NCBI RefSeq assembly: GCF_001029285.1
Contig: NZ_LDZY01000015.1
Span: forward strand, 382-64,381
Origin: Desulfosporosinus acididurans
Lineage (GTDB): Bacteria > Bacillota > Desulfitobacteriia > Desulfitobacteriales > Desulfitobacteriaceae
Length of the DNA stretch: 64,000 nucleotides
Direction of reading: 5' to 3'
The position numbers were made by a program, and so were the translations under genes. A model generated the notes under the pieces. The model made no database searches and was not told where the DNA came from. It saw only the letters and a program-made list of their open reading frames with translations. Positions 6,959 through 16,523 of the stretch are shown one piece after another. Positions within the stretch are counted from its first letter, which is position 1, and each line of letters starts with the position of its first letter.

Positions 6959-7591
6959 CTAAAATCTTTGAGCGCCAACGTTAAAGGTAAGTACTTCGAG
7001 ATTAACAGCAAGATCGACATTCCTCAGTTCAATCTCAGGCGGAACATTCAAGACGACTGGTGCAAAATTTAAGATTGCCTGCACACCGGCCTTAATAAGT
7101 TTATCCGCAATTTCCTGAGCGACAGATGAAGGTACGGCTATAATACCGATCTGAGTTTGATTTTGTCTCGTAACTTCTTCAATCTGGTCAATTGGTAAGA
7201 TTTCAACGTCACCGATTTTGGTTCCAATCTTATCAGGATCTGAATCAAAAATACTGGTAATGATGAACCCCCGCTCGCGAAATCCTTTGTATGAACTTAA
7301 GGCCAAACCTAAGTGCCCGGCACCGACCAAAGCAACGCTCCAATCAACACTTAAGCCAAGAATTCTCAAAATATGCTGACGAAGATCTTTGACGTTATAT
7401 CCTACACCCCTTGTTCCAAACTCTCCGAAGTACGCTAGATCTTTCCGGACTTGTGCGGGACTGACGCCCACTCCTTCCGCGATATCCCCTGATGAGGTAG
7501 TAATTATTCCTTTTCTATCGACGTCTGTCAGATGTCGTGAGTAAACTGAAAGTCGAATAATAGTAGCCTCTGGGATTTTAAGCGTTTTCAA
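6959..7591 (-). CDS. rex: Redox-sensing transcriptional repressor Rex
   Basis: A 210-residue repressor that senses the NADH/NAD+ ratio and derepresses fermentation and respiration genes when NADH is high. The N-terminal winged helix (about 1-80) contains IPEATIIRLSVYSRHL and GVSPAQVRKDLAYFGEFGTRG, the standard Rex recognition region. The Rossmann domain follows, with VALVGAGHLGLAL binding the dinucleotide. The C-terminal domain-swapped helix is present (VNLEVLTFNV), and the length is typical. The gene is alone, with its start preceded by an AT-rich promoter region containing tandem 18-bp repeats. No consensus Rex operator was found in the window. Confidence 0.95.
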   Translation of the reverse strand: MKTLKIPEATIIRLSVYSRHLTDVDRKGIITTSSGDIAEGVGVSPAQVRKDLAYFGEFGTRGVGYNVKDLRQHILRILGLSVDWSVALVGAGHLGLALSSYKGFRERGFIITSIFDSDPDKIGTKIGDVEILPIDQIEEVTRQNQTQIGIIAVPSSVAQEIADKLIKAGVQAILNFAPVVLNVPPEIELRNVDLAVNLEVLTFNVGAQRF

Positions 7592-7770
7592 TAAGTTCCC
7601 TCATTTCTCATCTGATATTTAAATCAAATTAACTTAATCGGATAATAATAATAATAAAATTATAGTTATGTTAATTATATCACTATTAACTAAAAACGCA
7701 AATAGTTCCATTTTATAATCTTCTGACTATTAATCATCGCCCTTGATACTCTCCCTTTAGCGTTTTTTTA

Positions 7771-7845
7771 GCTTATATTTTATAGTTGGCTTATATTTTA
7801 TAGTTGGCTTATATTTTATAGTTTTGCTTATATCTTATAGTTATT
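7771..7845. repeat. Four tandem 18-bp AT-rich repeats
   Basis: The unit GCTTATATTTTATAGTTG is repeated at 7771, 7789, 7807 and 7826, the last two slightly degraded. The array ends in the last codons of the SPOR-domain gene and lies upstream of rex. It could bind a regulator or be replication slippage. Confidence 0.85.
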
Positions 7846-8536
7846 ATTTCCCAGAAAATGCATTTATAATCCTCGTAGCAGCAAAATATAGAGACAATCC
7901 TAAAAGCTGCTGATCTTGTGGGTCATTCTTCGCCCGAAGCAAATTATAGAGATTATGAAGCTGAACTAATTGTGAAGGGGAATGCTCTCCAGCCAGACTA
8001 TTCCATATTTGCTGTTCCTGAGCTAAACGTTGAGAACTGATTCCTTCCTGCAAGAGAGCATTAACATTGGCAAGGAGTTCTATCGTTAGACGCGAACCAT
8101 TCCCCATAACACGAAATGTTCGCTCCTGGAGTTCAACTTGTTTAATCACAGCGGGAATACCCTTAGCAGCAAGAGCTTCTTTGACGCCGCTTAACTCCTT
8201 TGCCGTATGGCCTAAACCGATGGCGACAATCCAGGGGTCCCTGCTGATAATACCGCCATCATTCGCTAACTCCTGCAGCTGCTTAAGGCAGGACTGAGCA
8301 TTTTCTTCACTCTGAAAAACACCAATTTGACAGGTCCAAAAGGTTGCTTTGGGCAGAACCAAGGTGTCTGCTTGATTTTTCGCTTGACCGTCAGATGTGA
8401 TTTGAGGAATGCTTACCTTTGCTGAATGATCTACAAGTTCCAAATAGGCTTTTCCAATTCCCCAGGTCAGCAACCCCAAAGCCATCATCCCCAAGAGCAC
8501 CAACGTGAGAATACGCAGCCGCTGAAATTGATTCAT
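7844..8536 (-). CDS. SPOR-domain membrane-anchored protein
   Basis: About 230 residues. One N-terminal membrane helix (ILTLVLLGMMALGLLTWGIG, about residues 10-30) anchors it, with the rest outside the membrane. A SPOR-like domain (about 65-135: FWTCQIGVFQSEENAQSCLKQL to GIPAVIKQVEL) normally binds peptidoglycan stripped of stem peptides at division or sporulation septa. The helical C-terminal half is not recognised. ATG 8536 has GGGAGGAG upstream; the frame extends to 8635 without a better start. It is a single gene between the rex and pit units. A role in septal peptidoglycan binding is inferred from the domain only. Confidence 0.75.
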   Translation of the reverse strand: MNQFQRLRILTLVLLGMMALGLLTWGIGKAYLELVDHSAKVSIPQITSDGQAKNQADTLVLPKATFWTCQIGVFQSEENAQSCLKQLQELANDGGIISRDPWIVAIGLGHTAKELSGVKEALAAKGIPAVIKQVELQERTFRVMGNGSRLTIELLANVNALLQEGISSQRLAQEQQIWNSLAGEHSPSQLVQLHNLYNLLRAKNDPQDQQLLGLSLYFAATRIINAFSGK

Positions 8537-8724
8537 CCTTCTACTCCTCCCGCAGGGTCCGGACAACCCTTCTACCGGAAGATATGTAGAAAAACTGAAA
8601 AATAGACTCCAAAATTCAAAAAGGGGCTGCCGCAAACACTTAACAGTTTACGGTGCCCCTCTTCAGCTTCTTTATCCCCATCTAAAACTCTCAATTCCCA
8701 AGCAGGGTCTATTCGATTTCACTC

Positions 8725-9732
8725 CTACATAATTCTTGAAACAACGAGATAATATAGGGCAGCTATAATCGAAGTTGTGGGAATTGTCACAATCCAAGCA
8801 ATCAGCATTTGTTGAGCAACGCCCCAACGCACAGCCGAAACCCTTTTGGCACTGCCGACTCCCATAATAGAACCGGAGACAACATGAGTCGTCGATACCG
8901 GAAGGTGAAGACTTGGAAATACCGTCGCTGTCCAGATGACAATTGAAGAGCTCAAATCGGCAGCAAAGCCGTTAATAGGTTCCAGTTTAAAAATTTTCCC
9001 GCCCATAGTATGAATAATCTTCCATCCCCCGGCAGCCGTCCCTATAGACATAGCCAGAGCGCATGCCAGTTTAACCCAAAGAGGAGGTGCCAGAACCGTC
9101 TGAGCCTGAACTCCTGTGGCAATGAGAGTCATAGTAATAATCCCCATGGATTTTTGGGCATCATTGGAGCCATGATTAAAGGCCAATAAGCCTGCGGAAA
9201 GGACCTGCATTTTCTTGAATCCATGATTGACACGTGACGGTGATAATTTACCAAAGGCCATATTTAAAACTTTCATAATGATAAATCCTAAAATCATACC
9301 AATAATCGGTGAAAAGACCAAGGCTGCCAGGATCTTGCCTAAACCATCCCAGTGTAGAACGGCAAAGCCGGCTTTGGCAGCAGCAGCACCGGCAACACCT
9401 CCGACAATAGCGTGGGAAGAGCTGCTGGGAATTCCTAAATACCACGTTACAAGATTCCAGGTAATAGCGCTGAGCAAGGCGGCAATAATGACCTCTTGGG
9501 TCGTTAACTTGGGCGAAACAATATCCTTGGCAATCGTTTGGGCCACTCCCGTGCTGACCAATGCTCCCAGCAGATTAAATGCCGCCGCTAAAACAACTGC
9601 ATGTTTCGGACTCAAAGCCCGAGTCGATACGCTGGTGGCAATAGCATTTGCTGTATCATGGAATCCATTAATGTAGTCAAAGCATAAGGCTAAAAAGACA
9701 ACTACTACTAATAATACGCCAATATTAGTCAT
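8725..9732 (-). CDS. pit: PiT-family inorganic phosphate permease
   Basis: About 335 residues with roughly ten membrane segments. It carries the duplicated PiT signatures: FDYINGFHDTANAIATSVSTRA near the N-terminus and AFNHGSNDAQKSMGIITM in the middle. It takes up phosphate, usually as a metal-phosphate complex with protons or as sodium symport. Conserved SSSSHAIVGG and STTHVVSGSIMGVG match the two PD motifs. ATG 9732 overlaps the upstream DUF47 gene by 8 bp, so the two are translationally coupled; this pairing is usual and the partner probably regulates the transporter. It is single-copy here and does not belong to a pst cluster. Confidence 0.93.
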   Translation of the reverse strand: MTNIGVLLVVVVFLALCFDYINGFHDTANAIATSVSTRALSPKHAVVLAAAFNLLGALVSTGVAQTIAKDIVSPKLTTQEVIIAALLSAITWNLVTWYLGIPSSSSHAIVGGVAGAAAAKAGFAVLHWDGLGKILAALVFSPIIGMILGFIIMKVLNMAFGKLSPSRVNHGFKKMQVLSAGLLAFNHGSNDAQKSMGIITMTLIATGVQAQTVLAPPLWVKLACALAMSIGTAAGGWKIIHTMGGKIFKLEPINGFAADLSSSIVIWTATVFPSLHLPVSTTHVVSGSIMGVGSAKRVSAVRWGVAQQMLIAWIVTIPTTSIIAALYYLVVSRIM

Positions 9733-10351
9733 ATTTGAGAACCACACTTTTAAGAAGATCGGCAATAGATTCACAATGATCTAAAGTCGTTTCAATATGT
9801 TCAAGAATCTCTTTCCACTTAATAATCTCAATGGGATCCTTCTCAAATTCAAAAAGTCGAGCTACTTCCTGACGATAAAGTTTATCTCCCGCGCTTTCAA
9901 GATGATAAATCTCCTCCGCTGCAGCCAGAATTATGGTCTTTTTGAAATGAATATTACCTAAACAAGAGAAGGCCGATTGGATTTGCTGTGTTGCCAGTTC
10001 GACTAAATGAACAAGTTCTTGGGCGCCAAGGGACGGTTTTCCAGTTCGGTAGAGAAGCATGCGTTCCACAGTACCTTCAGCGAAATCAACGATATCATCC
10101 AGTACTTGAGCGAGTTTATAGATGTCTTCTCGATCCAAGGGTGTGATAAACGTAGAATTAAGACGTTCCATGATTTGATTGGTTATATTGTCTGCTTCAT
10201 GTTCAAACCGATGCATTTGAGCTGCATCTTCCGAGGATACAGAGTCTTGCTGCATAATATCCTGGAGTCTCTTTAAGGTCTTGGAAACGACTTGGGTACT
10301 TTGGGTGAAAAGCAAATAGAATTTATCTTCCTTAGGTGACAAACCGAACAT
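9725..10351 (-). CDS. DUF47 PhoU-like Pit accessory protein
   Basis: A 208-residue all-helical cytosolic protein of the DUF47/PhoU-like family, encoded immediately before PiT transporters in many bacteria. The conserved FEHEADNITNQIMERLNSTFITPLDREDI and LDDIVDFAEGT include the acidic residues thought to bind metal in the PhoU fold. It is presumed to control or assist the phosphate permease encoded downstream, with which it overlaps by 8 bp. GGGGG lies before ATG 10351. Length and order are as expected and nothing is broken. Confidence 0.9.
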   Translation of the reverse strand: MFGLSPKEDKFYLLFTQSTQVVSKTLKRLQDIMQQDSVSSEDAAQMHRFEHEADNITNQIMERLNSTFITPLDREDIYKLAQVLDDIVDFAEGTVERMLLYRTGKPSLGAQELVHLVELATQQIQSAFSCLGNIHFKKTIILAAAEEIYHLESAGDKLYRQEVARLFEFEKDPIEIIKWKEILEHIETTLDHCESIADLLKSVVLKYD

Positions 10352-10535
10352 GCGAAATAACCCCCAACGTATTTTTTTCAGCTCCCTAGAAAACGCAACT
10401 AATTTTATGACATTCCAGGGAGTATTGTATCAAATCTTAGGGGGTTTGTGTAAAAAAAATGTTAAGTTTTTCGAAACAGTTTTAAAAAAAGTGACTTTTA
10501 TCAGGATTATAAGCATTTGTTATGTTAAGAGAAGG

Positions 10536-11861
10536 TTATTGTTTCTTTAACGCCTCAATTAAAGCTTGACGGGCATCGGCAAGCATATAGAGGGAACCTG
10601 TAACACAAAGCATGTCCTTTTCGCCCACACGGCTGAGGGCATAAATAACCGCCTCTTTGGGATCTTCGATGCATTGAACGGGACAGCCGTGCTTTTCAGC
10701 CAGTCTCCCCAGGGACGTCCAATCTCCGGCCCGCGGAGAATTGGGGCGGGTGACGATAACCTCTTCGGCCATAGGCACCAGCATATCCACGACCTTTTCC
10801 CGCTCCTTATCGGCCAGCATGCCGAAACATAGGATGAGGCGTTCCCGGGAATAAAGCGGCAGGGCCTCCGCCAAAGCTTGAGCCCCGTCAACATTATGAG
10901 CCCCATCCAAAAGAATTTTCGGTTGAAGGGAAAGCAATTCTAACCGCCCAGGCCATTCCACATTGCGCAAGCCCGCATAAATAGCCTCTCGCGGGATTGT
11001 TACTCCGTAATTGCTTTGCAGAAGTTCGCAGACGGTTACAGCTGTTGCAGCATTGCGCAGCTGGTGAAGGCCTATGAGGTGCAGGCGTAATTTATAATAC
11101 GTCGAGTGCAGGCCCACCAGGTCAAATTCCTGTTCCAGCTCACCGCTCCAAATGCTCTCCCAATTGACATCCTCGCCAACCAGGTATAAGGGCACGCTAT
11201 TAGCCTGTGCTGTGTCACGCAGGACTTGAATAACATCAGGGTTCTGTGCAGCTGTTACCACCAAAGACTCCGGTTTAATAATCCCGGCCTTAACTTTAGC
11301 AATGGACACCAGGTCAGGACCCAGATAATCCATATGATCCATGGCTACATTGGTAATCACAGAAATTAAGGGGGTTACGACATTGGTCGAATCAATGGCC
11401 CCGCCTAAACCAACTTCTATGAGAGCATAATCAATTTCTTCTTGAGCGAAGTAAAGGAGTGCCAGAGCAGTGCTCACCTCAAATTCCGTGGGATGCTCAA
11501 ATCCTTCTGCTACCATCGCCTCCAAATGGGGACGAAGGTCATCAATGATCCGGATCATCGTTTCTTTGGGAATCATTTGCCCATTGATGGTCATACGCTC
11601 ACGATAATCGTGGAGATGAGGCGACGTAAAGACACCAACCTTATAGCCTGCTTCCCGTAAGATCCGGGCAATCATCACCGTCGTTGAGCCTTTGCCATTA
11701 GTCCCCCCCACATGGACGACACGCAGTTTCTTTTCCGGATTGCCTAACCGTTTCAGAAGTTCCCGGATTCTGTCTAAACCAAAGTTCATCCCAAATGTTG
11801 TCAGGTTGACAAGGTAATCAAGACTCGCTTGATACGTTTGCTCAAGTTCCATTGATTTCAT
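10536..11861 (-). CDS. folC: Folylpolyglutamate synthase / dihydrofolate synthase
   Basis: A 441-residue bifunctional ligase of the Mur-ligase fold that adds glutamate to dihydropteroate and to folates. The P-loop VGGTNGKGSTTVMIARIL lies near residue 50. The conserved FTSPHLHDYRERMTING, the metal and substrate loop GLGGAIDSTNVV, ITNVAMDHMDYLG and the C-terminal LLDGAHNVDGAQAL all match FolC. The start at 11861 has AGGGGG upstream; ATG 11852 is an alternative. It follows valS by about 22 bp, the usual valS-folC pair in Firmicutes, so it is probably controlled by the valS T-box. Confidence 0.94.
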   Translation of the reverse strand: MKSMELEQTYQASLDYLVNLTTFGMNFGLDRIRELLKRLGNPEKKLRVVHVGGTNGKGSTTVMIARILREAGYKVGVFTSPHLHDYRERMTINGQMIPKETMIRIIDDLRPHLEAMVAEGFEHPTEFEVSTALALLYFAQEEIDYALIEVGLGGAIDSTNVVTPLISVITNVAMDHMDYLGPDLVSIAKVKAGIIKPESLVVTAAQNPDVIQVLRDTAQANSVPLYLVGEDVNWESIWSGELEQEFDLVGLHSTYYKLRLHLIGLHQLRNAATAVTVCELLQSNYGVTIPREAIYAGLRNVEWPGRLELLSLQPKILLDGAHNVDGAQALAEALPLYSRERLILCFGMLADKEREKVVDMLVPMAEEVIVTRPNSPRAGDWTSLGRLAEKHGCPVQCIEDPKEAVIYALSRVGEKDMLCVTGSLYMLADARQALIEALKKQ

Positions 11862-11883
11862 CTCGTTTTCCCCCTGTAACTTA

Positions 11884-14550
11884 TTAACTCTGCAGCAGTT
11901 CCTTTAGACGTTCTTCTAAAGCAATTTTGCGGGCAGCTAAACCTTCTGCTCTTTCCCGTTCTTTGGCCACAACAGCTGCCGGCGCTTTGCCGACAAAACC
12001 TGGGTTATTGAGCTTCACTTCCAGTACGTTCTGTTCTGAAACCACGAGTGCGATCTCCTTCTCTAAACGGGCCACTTCCTTATCCAGATCCATGAGCCCT
12101 TTGAGCGGGAGATAAATTTCCACACCCTCTAAGACAGCACTGGCCGCTTGTGAAGGTTTTTCGGCCGCAGCTTCGAGCAGTTCCACACTTGCTCCTCCGG
12201 CAAGCTTGAGGATATCTGCTTTTCCCCGTTCCAAAACCTGACGCTGACTGGAATCAGCGGCCAGGATCAGAATCTCCACTTTCTGGCCGGGTGAGACTTT
12301 CATTTCAGCTCGAATATTGCGGATGGCTTTAATAGCATCCATCAAAAGCGTCATGTTTCTCACGGCATCTTCTTCATGATAAGCCGGTGCCTCAGGCCAG
12401 GACTGCATCATAATGCTGACTCCCTCAACAGGAAGGTTCTGCCAAATTTCCTCGGTCAAGAAAGGCATAAAGGGATGCAATAATCGCAATGTCCCTTCGA
12501 GGACTTCCAGGAGAATAGACTGGGCGGTATGACGGGCAAGCACATCTTCTTTGTTATAAAGGCGGGGCTTGCTGAGTTCAATATACCAATCGCAGAACTC
12601 ATTCCAAATAAATTCGTACAGAATTCGACCGGCTTCACCGAGATCGTAGGATTCCAAGGCTTCAGTCGTTTTCTCAACAAGGGAGGCATAACGGGTCAGG
12701 ATCCAGCGGTCTGCCAGGGTCAGCTCTCCCCTTGGCCCAGCCTCGTAGTCTTCTAAGTTCATGAGCACAAAGCGGGAAGCATTCCAGATCTTATTGCAGA
12801 AATTCCGGGTTGCCTCCAATCGTTCCGGATGAAAGCGCAGATCATTGCCCGGAGTATTGCCGGTAATTAGCATAAAGCGCAGAGTATCGGCTCCATACTG
12901 CTCAATAACTTCAATCGGGTCAACACCGTTGCCCAGGGATTTGCTCATTTTCCGCCCTTTAGAATCAAGAACCAAGCCGTGAATCATTACTTTCGGGAAG
13001 GGAACTTCCTTCATGAACTCCATAGCCATAAAGATCATCCGCGCTACCCAGAAAAAGATAATATCCCTGCCGGTTACCAACACCGACGTCGGATAGAACT
13101 GCTTCAGTTCCGGTGTTTTTTCCGGCCAGCCCATAGTGGAAAACGGCCAGAGTCCTGAGGAAAACCAGGTATCCAAGACATCAGGATCTTGCTTAAGATG
13201 AACTCCTCCGCAAGAAGGACAGCTTGTGGGGTCTTCCTTCGCACAAATCTCCTGTCCGCAGTCGTCACAATACCAAACCGGAATGCGGTGTCCCCACCAC
13301 AGTTGACGGGAAATACACCAATCGCGAATATTCTCCATCCACCCAAGATAGATCTTATCAAAACGATCCGGCACAAATCCTAAACGCCCGTCCTTAATGA
13401 CCTCAATGGCCGGCTTAGCCAAAGGCTCCATTTTCACAAACCATTGTTTGCTGACCATTGGTTCGATCACTGTGGCACAGCGATAACATTCCCCGACAGC
13501 ATGAGCATGGGCGTCAATTTTGACTAAGACGCCTAAGGCCTTGAGATCCTCGACGATTACTTTGCGGGCTTCAAAACGGTCTAGCCCTTGATATTTCCCG
13601 GCGTGCTCATTCATTTTGGCTTCTTTGTCCATCACCGCAATTTGCGGCAGCTGATGGCGCAGACCAATTTCAAAATCGTTGGGGTCGTGGGCCGGAGTTA
13701 TTTTCACAGCACCGGTACCAAACTCCCGATCCACATACTCATCAGCGATAATCGGAATTTCTCGTCCCACCAAGGGCAGGATCAAGGTTTTGCCGATCAA
13801 GTGCTGATAGCGCTCATCCTCTGGGTGAACAGCCACTGCTGTGTCTCCCAGCATCGTCTCCGGTCTCGTCGTGGCAACGATTAAGGTTTCATCACTATCT
13901 TTTACAGGATAACGCAAATGATACAAGTTTCCTTCGCTGTCCACATGTTCAACTTCAATATCCGAAATCGTGGTGTGGCATTTCGGGCACCAATTGACGA
14001 TATAATTTCCCCGGTAAATCAGCCCTTTTTGATACAAGGTTACAAAAGCTTCGCGAACTGCCTGGGAACAGCCTTCGTCCATGGTAAACCGTTCCCGCTC
14101 CCAATCACAGGAAGCGCCTAAGCGGCGCAGTTGCTGGGTAATCCGCCCGCCATACTGATTTTTCCATTCCCACACCCGGTCTAAAAACTTCTCGCGCCCA
14201 AGTTCCCCCCTGCTCGTTCCTTCTTTGACGAGCTGAGCTTCCACTTTGGCCTGCGTAGCAATCCCGGCATGATCCGTCCCGGGCAGCCAAAGGGTATTAA
14301 AGCCGCGCATGCGCTTATACCTTGTCAAGATGTCCTGGATCGTTCCATCCATAGCGTGGCCTAAGTGCAGAGCACCTGTAACGTTCGGCGGCGGCATGAC
14401 AATACTAAAAGGGTTTTTCTTCTCATCAACCTCCGAATGAAAAAATCCGTTTTCCTCCCAAAACTGATACCATTTTCCCTCAACTTGACTTGAATCATAG
14501 GCCTTAGCCATTTCTATCTTTTCCGGATTTTTGTTAAGACTTTCATCCAT
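11884..14550 (-). CDS. valS: Valyl-tRNA synthetase
   Basis: An 888-residue class I synthetase charging tRNA-Val. Visible are the HIGH motif as LHLGHAMDGT, the editing domain with ATTRPETMLGDTAVAV, the KMSKS loop (RKMSKSLGNGVDPIEVI), the anticodon-binding domain and a C-terminal coiled-coil arm of about 65 residues (LDKEVARLEKEIALV onward). A zinc-binding cluster with CPSCGG and CPKCHTT is present. The start is set at ATG 14550, preceded by AGGAAGGAG. The longer frame to 14595 begins inside the T-box terminator and is rejected. It is followed by folC in the same transcript. Confidence 0.96.
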   Translation of the reverse strand: MDESLNKNPEKIEMAKAYDSSQVEGKWYQFWEENGFFHSEVDEKKNPFSIVMPPPNVTGALHLGHAMDGTIQDILTRYKRMRGFNTLWLPGTDHAGIATQAKVEAQLVKEGTSRGELGREKFLDRVWEWKNQYGGRITQQLRRLGASCDWERERFTMDEGCSQAVREAFVTLYQKGLIYRGNYIVNWCPKCHTTISDIEVEHVDSEGNLYHLRYPVKDSDETLIVATTRPETMLGDTAVAVHPEDERYQHLIGKTLILPLVGREIPIIADEYVDREFGTGAVKITPAHDPNDFEIGLRHQLPQIAVMDKEAKMNEHAGKYQGLDRFEARKVIVEDLKALGVLVKIDAHAHAVGECYRCATVIEPMVSKQWFVKMEPLAKPAIEVIKDGRLGFVPDRFDKIYLGWMENIRDWCISRQLWWGHRIPVWYCDDCGQEICAKEDPTSCPSCGGVHLKQDPDVLDTWFSSGLWPFSTMGWPEKTPELKQFYPTSVLVTGRDIIFFWVARMIFMAMEFMKEVPFPKVMIHGLVLDSKGRKMSKSLGNGVDPIEVIEQYGADTLRFMLITGNTPGNDLRFHPERLEATRNFCNKIWNASRFVLMNLEDYEAGPRGELTLADRWILTRYASLVEKTTEALESYDLGEAGRILYEFIWNEFCDWYIELSKPRLYNKEDVLARHTAQSILLEVLEGTLRLLHPFMPFLTEEIWQNLPVEGVSIMMQSWPEAPAYHEEDAVRNMTLLMDAIKAIRNIRAEMKVSPGQKVEILILAADSSQRQVLERGKADILKLAGGASVELLEAAAEKPSQAASAVLEGVEIYLPLKGLMDLDKEVARLEKEIALVVSEQNVLEVKLNNPGFVGKAPAAVVAKERERAEGLAARKIALEERLKELLQS

Positions 14551-14576
14551 AATGTGCCAAACTCCTTCCTGCATTG

Positions 14577-14843
14577 AATTAAAAAAGCTTTTCATCCTGA
14601 TAAAGGACGAAAAGCGATCGTGGTACCACCTTAATTTAGTGAAACAGCCTCCAAGGCTTTGGCGGTTTCACACTCATTGTTTTGTCTAACGGGTTTTCCG
14701 TCAGAGAGTACTCCATTCCCCTCTGCCCCTCCTGTGCGACCCAAGCGCTTCTCCGTAAAGACCTCTCAGCTCATAGTCTTTTTCTCTGGACGGTATCTTG
14801 ATGCTATTCCTCACAATCATCGAGTTTAACCAATATTTGATTT
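14577..14843 (-). promoter_or_regulatory. T-box leader of valS
   Basis: The minus strand carries TAAGGTGGTACCACG (14619-14633), the T-box core that pairs with the uncharged tRNA acceptor end. It is followed by the terminator GCTTTTCGTCCT/AGGATGAAAAGC plus TTTTTT (14580-14615). Upstream are the long stem I and other helices over about 180 nt. Uncharged tRNA-Val would stabilise the antiterminator and turn on valS-folC. A GTA valine triplet lies in GGAGTACTC, but I could not fix the specifier loop with certainty. Confidence 0.93.
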
Positions 14844-14849
14844 GAATAC

Positions 14850-14878
14850 ATTATACTCAGCCGGATGACTATTGTCAA
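14850..14878 (-). promoter_or_regulatory. Consensus sigma-A promoter of valS
   Basis: On the minus strand a perfect TTGACA (14873-14878) and TATAAT (14850-14855) are separated by 17 bases. Transcription should start near 14843, giving the T-box leader. It lies directly after the stop codon of the FMN-binding gene. Confidence 0.9.
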
Positions 14879-14881
14879 AAT

Positions 14882-16309
14882 TTATAAATCTTTAAACGTA
14901 TAAGCAGGTTTTACGCCGGTAACTTTCGCCGTCCATTCGTCCAAGGCCACCAGATCATTGGGACCAAGCTCAGCCAACGCTGTTTTTCCCAGAGCCCGTA
15001 CGCCTTCCTCCATCTCCTTGGCCATCGACTTGAAAACGTTGGCAACGCTTTGACTGGCCAAATTAATATCCAGGCGGTCTTTATAAGGGGAATCATACCA
15101 GACCAATTGAGTTAAGGGCTCCCAAGGGAGAATCTTATGCACTTGGCGATGGACTAAAGCAAACAAAGGGACCGTTCCCAAATATACGGCATCGGCTCCC
15201 AGAGTTATGGCCTTCAAACATTCTCCGCTGGTAGCATAACCGCCGGCGACTACTAAGCTCACTTCTTTGCGAGCTCCCTGTTCCACTAAAAATCGTTCTG
15301 CACGCACTAAGCCGAGCAAGCTGGGGATTCCTAAATCATCGCAAATCATGGGAGAAGCACCGGAAGCCCCACCCTGTGCTCCATCGACGACAATCACATC
15401 AAAACCCGCTTCTACAGCAACAGCTAAGTCCCTTTCAATAGCGCCTGTCGCCATAATCTTTAAAGCAATGGGTTTTCCCCCTGCTTGAGCTCTTAGATCC
15501 TCAACATACTTCATCCAATCCCAAGGACTCTGAATCCCCGGTATAACCGCGGATGTAACGAGAGATTCGACAGGCGAAATTCCCATCAGTCTTTGGGCTT
15601 TGCCTTTAACAACAGACGGTTCAACGGTAAAAGGACCCATACGTGCCCCTTGGCCCATCTGAACTTCAAGCATATCTGCAGCCGCAATGGCCTCTGGGGA
15701 ATGTCCCCATGGACTTCTGCTGATTTGCCAAATAAACTTTCCCGCCTCTTGCCGTTCTTCCGCTAAATAAGGACCCTCGCCAGAATTAGTGGCTGTCTGA
15801 AGCTGCTTGGCGGCCTTAGCCAAGGCCCGCTTAGCTTGTTCACTAAGACCAACACCATAGCCCATACCGCTGATCATCAGGGGAATTTCAATGGTTAAAG
15901 GTTTTTGGGCCTTAGGCCCAAGAGTTACCTTCATATCGACAGGAACGTCAGCCTCTTTTGGCAGCCGGGCCATCTGACCGGGAACAAACATTAAAGTATC
16001 AAAATGCGGCATTCGTTTAGGGGATCCCAGAGGCCGCTCGATAAGGCCGCCTTTTTCGGCTCGTAAGCTGATTTCCAATATGGTCTGAAGTGAGGTTCGG
16101 CGAACGGCACTCCAGAGTTCCATTAGATTCTCATGGTACTTATCTTGAAGCAGCCTGTCGATCACCAGGCCAAAAAGGCGCTGCACGATGGTGCGGAACA
16201 ACCGTTTTCCTATAAAAAAGATCAGCACCAGGAGCAAAACTCCTGCCAGGAACGCTCCCAGGGCTGAAAGGCCAATAACCAGCAGAGCAGTCTGCAGCAA
16301 CAATGCCAA
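14882..16309 (-). CDS. FMN-binding glutamate-synthase-family protein, membrane-anchored
   Basis: A 475-residue protein with the central FMN-binding TIM barrel of GltB-type glutamate synthase but no glutaminase domain. The N-terminus has one or two membrane helices (about residues 3-35, LLVIGLSALGAFLAGVLLLVLIFF), then a linker and the barrel. The barrel contains MISGMGYGVGLSEQAKRALA, NSGEGP, QMGQGARMG, VIVVDGAQGGASGASP and GGYATSGECLKAITLGADAV. The usual 3Fe-4S cysteine cluster of GltB is not obvious. Such proteins occur widely in anaerobes with unproven function, probably an FMN oxidoreductase at the membrane. A single gene just upstream of the valS promoter. Confidence 0.8.
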   Translation of the reverse strand: MALLLQTALLVIGLSALGAFLAGVLLLVLIFFIGKRLFRTIVQRLFGLVIDRLLQDKYHENLMELWSAVRRTSLQTILEISLRAEKGGLIERPLGSPKRMPHFDTLMFVPGQMARLPKEADVPVDMKVTLGPKAQKPLTIEIPLMISGMGYGVGLSEQAKRALAKAAKQLQTATNSGEGPYLAEERQEAGKFIWQISRSPWGHSPEAIAAADMLEVQMGQGARMGPFTVEPSVVKGKAQRLMGISPVESLVTSAVIPGIQSPWDWMKYVEDLRAQAGGKPIALKIMATGAIERDLAVAVEAGFDVIVVDGAQGGASGASPMICDDLGIPSLLGLVRAERFLVEQGARKEVSLVVAGGYATSGECLKAITLGADAVYLGTVPLFALVHRQVHKILPWEPLTQLVWYDSPYKDRLDINLASQSVANVFKSMAKEMEEGVRALGKTALAELGPNDLVALDEWTAKVTGVKPAYTFKDL

Positions 16310-16393
16310 TCCCCCATCTTTGCAAATATGTTACTATCTTAGAGTAGTCTGCACCACAAGTTAAAGAATATTCGCTGAGTCCCCTGGCTTTTG

Positions 16394-16422
16394 CGGCGAA
16401 AAAGAAAACACTGTTTTCGCCG
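16394..16422 (-). terminator. Possible terminator after the nitroreductase gene
   Basis: CGGCGAAAA pairs with TTTTCGCCG over an 11-base loop in the gap between the nitroreductase and FMN-protein genes. The T-run is inside the stem, so the call is tentative. Confidence 0.4.
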
Positions 16423-16523
16423 TAGGATAGGGCTTCCGGCAATCCCATAATGCATATCTCAAGGGTATCTCGTTAGAGATGCCTCACCCGATAGGCGTAA
16501 GGCGGGATTATGAAAAATTGAAG

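Noticed and set aside
14551-14595. Longer valS start beginning MKSFFN
   Set aside because: It lies inside the T-box terminator; ATG 14550 has AGGAAGGAG upstream.
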